Origin: Halobacteriales archaeon QH_10_67_13
GTDB lineage: Archaea; Halobacteriota; Halobacteria; Halobacteriales; Haloarculaceae
Direction of reading: 5' to 3'
Assembly: GCA_003021335.1 (NCBI GenBank)
Contig: PXQL01000105.1
Span: 1 to 10,003 of the forward strand
Length of the DNA: 10,003 bases
Part shown: positions 5,881 through 10,003 of the stretch, piece after piece
How positions within the stretch are numbered: position 1 is the stretch's first letter
Layout of the letters: each line of letters starts with the position of its first letter
Notes under the pieces: model-generated
Seen by the model: the letters and a program-made list of their open reading frames with translations, nothing else
Database searches by the model: none
What the model was told of the DNA's origin: nothing
Position numbers and translations under genes: made by a program

Positions 5881-6843
5881 GTGTACGTCCTCGAACTCGC
5901 CGGGACCGACGACGCCTTCGCGACCGCGGAGGCCGCCGAAGTACTCGAAGGCGTTCAGACGGTCGCGCCGGGGCTCGCGACGGCCCAAACGATCGCGGGT
6001 CTCGATCGGCTCGCCTTTACCCACCGCGCGAGCGAGCGACTTGCCGGGAGTGTGGCGACCGTCGAGGACGCGCGGGCGGCGTTGCGGGCGGCGACGATCG
6101 ATCGGGCCCGGACGAGCGCGGCCGTCCGGGCGGTCGACGTCCGCGGGACGACGGGCGTCGACACCCAGCGGGCCGAGCGGGTCCTCGGTGCCGTCCTCGT
6201 CGACGCGGGATTCGAGATCGATCTTGAGGAGCCCGACCACGAGCTCCGGGCGCTGTTCGCGGGTGAGCGAGCGGTGCTCGGCTGGCTCGCCGGCGCGACC
6301 CCGCGGGGCTACGACCGGCGTCGGCCGACCGACAGACCCTTTTTCCAGCCGGGCAGCATGGATCCGATGCTCGCACGCGCGGTCGCGAACATGGCCGGGG
6401 CGGCGCCGGGACGGCAGGTGTTGGATCCGATGTGCGGAACCGGCGGGATCCTGATCGAGGCCGCGCTGGTCGGGGCCGACGTGCTCGGACTGGACAGCCA
6501 GGCAAAGATGGCGGCGGGAACCCGCGAGAACCTCGCCGCCATCGCTGGCGTCGCTCAGCCGACCGTCTTTCGGGGTGACGCGGGTCGACTGCCACTCGGC
6601 GCGGGGACCGTCGACTGCGTGGCCTTCGACGCACCCTACGGCCGCCAGTCCCCGATCGCGGGCGAGCTGGAGACGCTGGTCGCCGACGCGCTCGGCGAGG
6701 CACGACGGGTGGCAGACCGCGGGGTGATCGTCGCCGACCGCCCTTGGCACGCGGCGGCAGAACGGGCGGGCTGGACGGTCACGGCGGCGTTCGAGCGCCG
6801 CGTTCACCGGTCGCTCAGCCGGCACGTACTCCTGCTCCGGTGA
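5881..6843 (+). CDS. Trm-G10-type tRNA (guanine-N2) methyltransferase
   Basis: This is a SAM-dependent methyltransferase of the TIGR01177 type. Characterised archaeal members methylate N2 of guanosine 10 in tRNA. The N-terminal half is the THUMP-type RNA-binding region (YVLELAGTDDAF, ATAQTIAGLDRLAFTHRAS, GIDTQRAER-like TGVDTQRAER, DHELRALFAGE). The catalytic half has RPTDRPFFQPGSMDP, motif I VLDPMCGTGGILIEAALVGA, VLGLDSQAKM, FRGDAGRLPLG, the catalytic FDAPYGRQS (DAPY instead of the DPPY of other archaea, a form I associate with haloarchaea) and the C-terminal RRVHRSLSRHVLLL. I chose GTG 5881 because the family begins at (M)YVLEL; an in-frame ATG at 5854 would add nine residues with no family match. 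It appears intact and converges on the kinase gene with only 12 bases between the stops. Confidence 0.88.
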   Translation: MYVLELAGTDDAFATAEAAEVLEGVQTVAPGLATAQTIAGLDRLAFTHRASERLAGSVATVEDARAALRAATIDRARTSAAVRAVDVRGTTGVDTQRAERVLGAVLVDAGFEIDLEEPDHELRALFAGERAVLGWLAGATPRGYDRRRPTDRPFFQPGSMDPMLARAVANMAGAAPGRQVLDPMCGTGGILIEAALVGADVLGLDSQAKMAAGTRENLAAIAGVAQPTVFRGDAGRLPLGAGTVDCVAFDAPYGRQSPIAGELETLVADALGEARRVADRGVIVADRPWHAAAERAGWTVTAAFERRVHRSLSRHVLLLR

Positions 6844-6855
6844 CTCGGGGCGAAC

Positions 6856-7416
6856 CTACGGCCGGGGCTCACCGAGTGCCGCGAGAACCGGATCGGGATC
6901 GCCGTCCATCCGCGAGAGCAGCCCTCGCACCCGGTCGCGAGTCCCTTCGTCGACGGCGACCGCAACGACGCCCTCGCCAGGTTGGCCGTAGAGGACGACC
7001 GCGGCCGCGGGCGCCGCCAGGATCGCGGGGAGGGCCGCCAGGTCTTCCTCGCCGTCGACCCGGATCAACGCCGGTTCGTCCACGAGAGCCGTCCGGATTG
7101 CCGCGGCGAGCTCGGCGGTGATCGTCCCCGGAGGGTTCGCGGCGGTCAGCTCGGTCGAAAAATCGCCGGCAGCGAGTCGGTCGGCGACCCGATTGGACAC
7201 TGCGGCGCGCTCCGTTCGGCCGTCGACGACCGCGACTGCCGGCGTGTGCCCGGCCGCGAGCAGGTCGCTCGTGACGACATCCCCGACGGCGACCACGGAC
7301 ATCTCGGAAACCTCCGAGTCGGCCGCAGTCTTGAGGGCCGCGACCGGATCGGCGGCGATCGGCCCCAGCGGGTCTTTCAGCGCGGAGCGCAACGCCGGGG
7401 GCAACTCGAGTGTCAC
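6856..7416 (-). CDS. GTP-dependent dephospho-CoA kinase (DUF359 family)
   Basis: This is the archaeal enzyme that performs the last step of CoA biosynthesis, phosphorylating the 3'-hydroxyl of dephospho-CoA with GTP; it is unrelated to bacterial CoaE. It is 186 residues and full length. Landmarks are ALKDPLGPI, VVAVGDVVTSDLLAAG containing the conserved GDVV Asp, PAVAVVDGRTER, ANPPGTIT, the strongly diagnostic RVDGEEDLAALPAILAAP and VVLYGQPGEGVV. The GTG at 7416 lies seven bases after the spt4 stop and gives a normal N-terminus (MTLELPPALRSAL). It is the last gene of the aIF2-gamma/PIN/rpoE/spt4 operon, a position conserved in haloarchaea. No damage is seen. Confidence 0.92.
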   Translation of the reverse strand: MTLELPPALRSALKDPLGPIAADPVAALKTAADSEVSEMSVVAVGDVVTSDLLAAGHTPAVAVVDGRTERAAVSNRVADRLAAGDFSTELTAANPPGTITAELAAAIRTALVDEPALIRVDGEEDLAALPAILAAPAAAVVLYGQPGEGVVAVAVDEGTRDRVRGLLSRMDGDPDPVLAALGEPRP

Positions 7417-7423
7417 GGCCGGC

Positions 7424-7621
7424 CTACCGAACTTTCAGGGCGTACTTGCCGGCGTCTGTGACTTCCATCTCGACGGCAATCTCGCTTTCCTCGGGGTGTG
7501 CGATGATCACGTACCCGGCCCAGTCCTCGGTCAGCGAGGTCGAGCCACAGGACTGGCAGGCCTCGGCCTCCTCGGTGTCCTGAACGCGGTGACGCTCCCG
7601 ACAGGCGAGGCGATCGGCCAT
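7424..7621 (-). CDS. spt4: Transcription elongation factor Spt4 (RpoE''), one zinc cysteine replaced
   Basis: Spt4 partners with Spt5 (NusG homologue) to form the processivity clamp on archaeal RNA polymerase. The product is 65 residues, normal for archaea, beginning MADRLACRERHRV and ending DAGKYALKVR, with the conserved DWAGYVIIAHPEESEIA core. The family binds zinc through two Cys pairs. The second pair is intact (C24 and C27 in EACQSCGS), but the first reads C7-R-E-R10-H where CRECH is expected. Codon 10 is CGT, one transition from TGT. H11 might substitute as a ligand, or the base may be an error. The ATG at 7621 shares one base with the rpoE stop (TGATG), so translation is coupled. Confidence 0.93.
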   Translation of the reverse strand: MADRLACRERHRVQDTEEAEACQSCGSTSLTEDWAGYVIIAHPEESEIAVEMEVTDAGKYALKVR

Positions 7622-8202
7622 CAGCTCTCACCCGGCTCGGGTGCCTGTGCGGTTCGCTGTTCGTGTTCGGCCCGGAGCCAGCCGTGTTTGCCGAGGCCGA
7701 CCTGTTTCGCGGTGAGACCGATCTTCGAGTCCCGCGGATTGCGCTCGTCGATGCTTTTGGTGACGATCCGCGCCCGAACGCTATCGCCGACGCCCAGGGT
7801 CCGGTTTGACTCCCGGGAGGCGAGCTGCTGGTTTTCCTCGTCGTAGGCGAGATACTCATCGGAGATCTGCGAGACGTGGAGTAGTCCGTCGACGGGACCG
7901 ATCCCGACGAAGGCGCCGAAGCTGACCACCTCGACGATCTCGCCGTCGACGACCTCCTGCATCTGTGGATCGAAGGTAAGCGCGTCGAACTCGGCCTCGT
8001 AGTAGACGCCAGGCTCGTTGGGAACGACCGCACCCGCCCCGACGTCCGTGACCTCGATAACCGAGACCACCGAGCCGACGGCCTCGTCGACTCGACCCTC
8101 GAGTTTCTCTTGGAGCAGCTGCTTGACCAGCTCCGGCGTGACATCCGCGAGATGCTCCGGCGGTACCTCGACCGTGTCGCGTAGCGTGACCCGTTTGTAC
8201 AT
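7621..8202 (-). CDS. rpoE: DNA-directed RNA polymerase subunit E' (Rpo7)
   Basis: This is the archaeal RNA polymerase stalk subunit, equivalent to eukaryotic RPB7; with Rpo4 it helps open-complex formation and binds emerging RNA. It is 193 residues and full length. The N-terminal tip/SHS2-like domain reads MYKRVTLRDTVEVPPEHL with VTPELVKQLLQEKLEGRVD and AVVPNEPGVYYEAEFDAL. The C-terminal S1 RNA-binding domain follows from about residue 85: GEIVEVVSFGAFVGIGPVDG, LLHVSQISDEYLAYD and KIGLTAKQVGLGKHGWL. The start is ATG 8202, 16 bases after the PIN gene stop; the stop overlaps the spt4 start. It appears intact. The C-terminal end is a short hydrophilic tail. Confidence 0.95.
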   Translation of the reverse strand: MYKRVTLRDTVEVPPEHLADVTPELVKQLLQEKLEGRVDEAVGSVVSVIEVTDVGAGAVVPNEPGVYYEAEFDALTFDPQMQEVVDGEIVEVVSFGAFVGIGPVDGLLHVSQISDEYLAYDEENQQLASRESNRTLGVGDSVRARIVTKSIDERNPRDSKIGLTAKQVGLGKHGWLRAEHEQRTAQAPEPGES

Positions 8203-8218
8203 ACTAACTCAGTCGCTG

Positions 8219-8608
8219 TTACGGTTCGGTGATCGCGAGTACGTTCTCCCCACGTAAACTAATTACCGGTACGTCCCGGGCGAGCAGCCGCTCTGCGAGC
8301 GGCCGATCGTTAGTGACGGCGTAGGTCTCCTCAACCCCCTCGGTCAGTGCCAGCTCGAGGACGGCGTCGTCGGCGTACTCCGCGTCCGTCTCCCGTCGGG
8401 TACACCGATCGGCGAGATCAAGGCCGACGCGCGCCGCCGTGGCCGGTTCGCTCGCCCCGTCGGCGAGGTCGGCGAGCTCTTCGAGAACGGCCCCGGGGAC
8501 CAGCTGGCGGCGGTCGCCGACGAGGCGGTCGAGCTCCTCGAACAGTCGGAGGTCACACTCGACGGGCATCATCAGGGCGTTCGTGTCGAACACGACTGTC
8601 ACCGTCAC
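8219..8608 (-). CDS. PIN-domain ribonuclease, FCF1/VapC9-like
   Basis: This is a 129-residue PIN-domain protein. The metal-binding acidic residues expected of the fold are visible: D in [11 protein letters not shown] near residue 8, E in [10 protein letters not shown] near residue 46, D in [11 protein letters not shown] near residue 86, and D in [14 protein letters not shown] near residue 105. It ends [17 protein letters not shown]. Archaeal members of this group, encoded next to aIF2-gamma, resemble the eukaryotic rRNA-processing nucleases FCF1/Utp24 more than plasmid toxins; there is no antitoxin gene beside it. The GTG at 8608 overlaps the aIF2-gamma stop (GTGA), giving coupled translation; a second in-frame GTG lies at 8602. 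Its substrate (pre-rRNA or other RNA) is inference. Confidence 0.87.
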   Translation of the reverse strand: MTVTVVFDTNALMMPVECDLRLFEELDRLVGDRRQLVPGAVLEELADLADGASEPATAARVGLDLADRCTRRETDAEYADDAVLELALTEGVEETYAVTNDRPLAERLLARDVPVISLRGENVLAITEP

Positions 8609-9519
8609 CGGAGGGTTCCGTACCCGATCAGCCGCCACCGCGCGCCGACCCGGCGGTTGATCGCGATGTTCACGCCGGCGCGGGCACACACCGGCCGCTT
8701 GAGTCGCACCTCACACTCCTCGCCGCGGGCGCTCGTGACCGACCCCCCCGTCGTCGCGGTCCCGATCGTCAGCATCAGCGGCTCGCCCGTCGAGACCGGC
8801 TCGACGCCGTCGTCACCCTCGCCGACGATCCGATCGAGAAGCGAGACATCCATCGTGAACGACTCCTGGATAGGGGGCAGCGTGCCCGGCGGGCCGGCGA
8901 CTTGGCCGGCCAAAGCGTCGCCTTTTGCCGCGGCCGGATCGAGCCCGGTCCCGACCCCGAGCAGCCCGCCGGGGGTGGCAGTCTCGACCGTGTCGCCGCC
9001 AGCCTGGAGCGAACGTACCGTCGTCTCGACGGGCTGCCACTCCGAGCGGCCGCCGGTCTCGGTCTCCCGGCCCCCCGGGCGGTTGATATCAAAACTTCGG
9101 GCGACCTGAAACTCCGCCCCAGCGTCCGGATCCCGGTCTGGCGTGGGGATCTCCTCCTCGATGGCCTGGATCAGCAGGTCGATGTTGATCCCTTGCTGTG
9201 CGCTCACGGGCACGATCGGGGCGCCCTCTGCGACGGTGCCCTCGACGAACGACCGGATCTGGTCGTAGTTCTCGCGGGCCCGGTCGCCGTCGACCAGGTC
9301 GATCTTGTTCTGTACGATGACAATGTTGTCGATGTCGGTGATGTCCAGTGCCATCAGGTGTTCCTGAGTCTGGGCCTGTGGCACCGGGTCGGTGGCCGAG
9401 ATAACGAGCACGGCGCCGTCCATCAACGCCGCCCCCGAGAGCATTGTCGCCATCAGCGTCTCGTGGCCCGGCGCATCGACGAACGAGACGGTTCGCAGGA
9501 CCTCGCTCTCGGAGCCGTT
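8605..9519 (-). pseudogene. eif2g: Translation initiation factor aIF2 gamma, N-terminus missing and internal deletion
   Basis: aIF2-gamma is the GTPase that carries Met-tRNAi to the ribosome. The readable part starts about [12 protein letters not shown] and has G3 [15 protein letters not shown]4 VQNKIDLV, G5 VPVSAQQG, then domain [76 protein letters not shown] and the C-terminal [17 protein letters not shown]. Two defects are visible. The first ~90 residues, with the P-loop GHVDHGKTT, switch 1 and the zinc knuckle, are absent: upstream the frame becomes PurF. And NRPG runs directly into GRETETGG, skipping about 30 residues of domain II near 9068-9081. As written it cannot bind GTP normally. 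The stop overlaps the PIN gene start. Confidence 0.85.
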
Positions 9520-10003
9520 CTGACCGCCGTAGGCGGCCGGCAGCTTGCCCAGCGCCAACGGCTTGATGCCCCGCGGGTCGCGCACCGCCAGGATGCGGTC
9601 GCCGACGACCAGCACGAGGCTGTAGGCGCCGACGATCTGCTTCATGACGCGCCGCATGGCGCGCACCGGCGAGTTGGCGTTCGACAGCTCGTTGGCGAAC
9701 AGGCGAACGATGACCTCGCTGTCGTTGTCCGTGATGAACGCCCACCCGCTCTCCTGCAGATCCTCGCGGATCTGGTCGGCGTTCACGATCTCGCCGTTGT
9801 GACCCAACGCGATCGAGCCCTGCGCGCTGGACACGCACACCGGATGGGCGTTCTCGAGCCGCGAGGTGCCCGCGGTCGAGTACCGCGTGTGCCCGAGCCC
9901 GACCTTGCCGGTCAGCTGCTCGAGCTCCTTGGCCTGGAAGATGTTCTCGACGAGCCCCATGCCTTTGATCGTCTGGAGCCCGTCGTCGTACGTTGCGATC
10001 CCG
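9520..10003 (-). pseudogene. purF: Amidophosphoribosyltransferase (PurF) N-terminal domain fragment fused to aIF2 gamma
   Basis: PurF makes phosphoribosylamine from PRPP and glutamine, the first step of purine synthesis. The frame is open from the right edge ([20 protein letters not shown]) and shows the class II glutamine amidotransferase domain: [20 protein letters not shown] with the glutamine-binding Arg/Thr, [17 protein letters not shown] with the Asn-Gly oxyanion pair, [22 protein letters not shown] and [16 protein letters not shown]. The catalytic N-terminal Cys would be outside the window. The PurF sequence ends near 9546 and passes in frame into aIF2-gamma; the phosphoribosyltransferase domain is absent. 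The wording is unlike haloarchaeal PurF as I remember it and the segment is nearly charge-neutral, so it probably comes from another organism. The exact boundary (9508-9546) is uncertain. Confidence 0.75.

Noticed and set aside
5869..6825. A 318-codon minus-strand open frame opposite the tRNA methyltransferase
   Set aside because: Antisense to an intact, motif-complete methyltransferase; the product is low-complexity and arginine-rich without recognisable domains.
6844..6855. A transcription terminator between the convergent tRNA methyltransferase and CoA kinase genes
   Set aside because: Only 12 bases separate the stops, and there is no T-run or hairpin that I can support.
8219..8608. PIN protein as the toxin of a VapBC toxin-antitoxin pair
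   Set aside because: There is no small antitoxin gene beside it, and it sits in a conserved housekeeping operon.
8219..8689. A longer PIN protein starting near 8689
   Set aside because: The added N-terminal residues are an out-of-frame reading of the aIF2-gamma C-terminus. The GTG at 8608 gives the proper PIN N-terminus and a GTGA overlap.
8605..10003. A new bifunctional amidotransferase-GTPase
   Set aside because: The frame is open, but both partners lack essential parts (P-loop and switch 1; PRTase domain) and the window shows other chimeric junctions, so a functional fusion is unlikely.

Overview
The window looks haloarchaeal (class Halobacteria). It is very GC-rich, its proteins are strongly acidic, GTG starts and 1-4 base gene overlaps are common, and several genes have a TATA-like element about 26 bases upstream of the start codon, as expected for leaderless transcripts. 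The gene content is archaeal core machinery: aIF6, L31e, L39e, Spt4, RpoE', aIF2-gamma, a Trm-G10-type tRNA methyltransferase and the GTP-dependent dephospho-CoA kinase.

Layout. Bases 1-914 (minus strand) hold L39e - L31e - aIF6, a translation operon. Upstream and also on the minus strand is thpR (RNA 2',3'-cyclic phosphodiesterase family). It diverges from a plus-strand TPR gene, and one TTAA element lies exactly midway between the two start codons. The plus strand continues with DUF424, a SufS/Csd cysteine desulfurase, an aldo/keto reductase, an enolase-superfamily gene (dipeptide epimerase-like) and the tRNA methyltransferase. Converging on these from the right is a tightly packed minus-strand operon: aIF2-gamma - PIN nuclease - rpoE - spt4 - dephospho-CoA kinase. 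This set couples translation initiation, RNA processing, transcription and CoA synthesis, a neighbourhood I recognise from other haloarchaea.

The most striking property is that many genes are damaged or chimeric at sharp points, with intact genes between them. The TPR gene has lost an internal piece and shifted frame near 1738. SufS loses its normal C-terminus after base 3845. The enolase-superfamily gene has its centre replaced by about 200 bp of an antisense, bacterial-looking pcm (protein-L-isoaspartate methyltransferase) fragment. aIF2-gamma lacks about 30 residues of domain II near 9075, and its P-loop-bearing N-terminus is replaced in frame by part of a glutamine PRPP amidotransferase (PurF) running off the right edge. 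aIF6 may diverge from its family at the left edge. Several junctions have short shared sequence. Both foreign pieces are close to charge-neutral, unlike the acidic haloarchaeal proteins. Because essential single-copy genes are affected, amplification or assembly chimerism is the most economical explanation; in vivo rearrangement cannot be excluded from sequence alone.

I do not see a new defence, mobile or biosynthetic system. I saw no tRNA, rRNA, CRISPR array, insertion sequence or intergenic gap longer than 300 bases.
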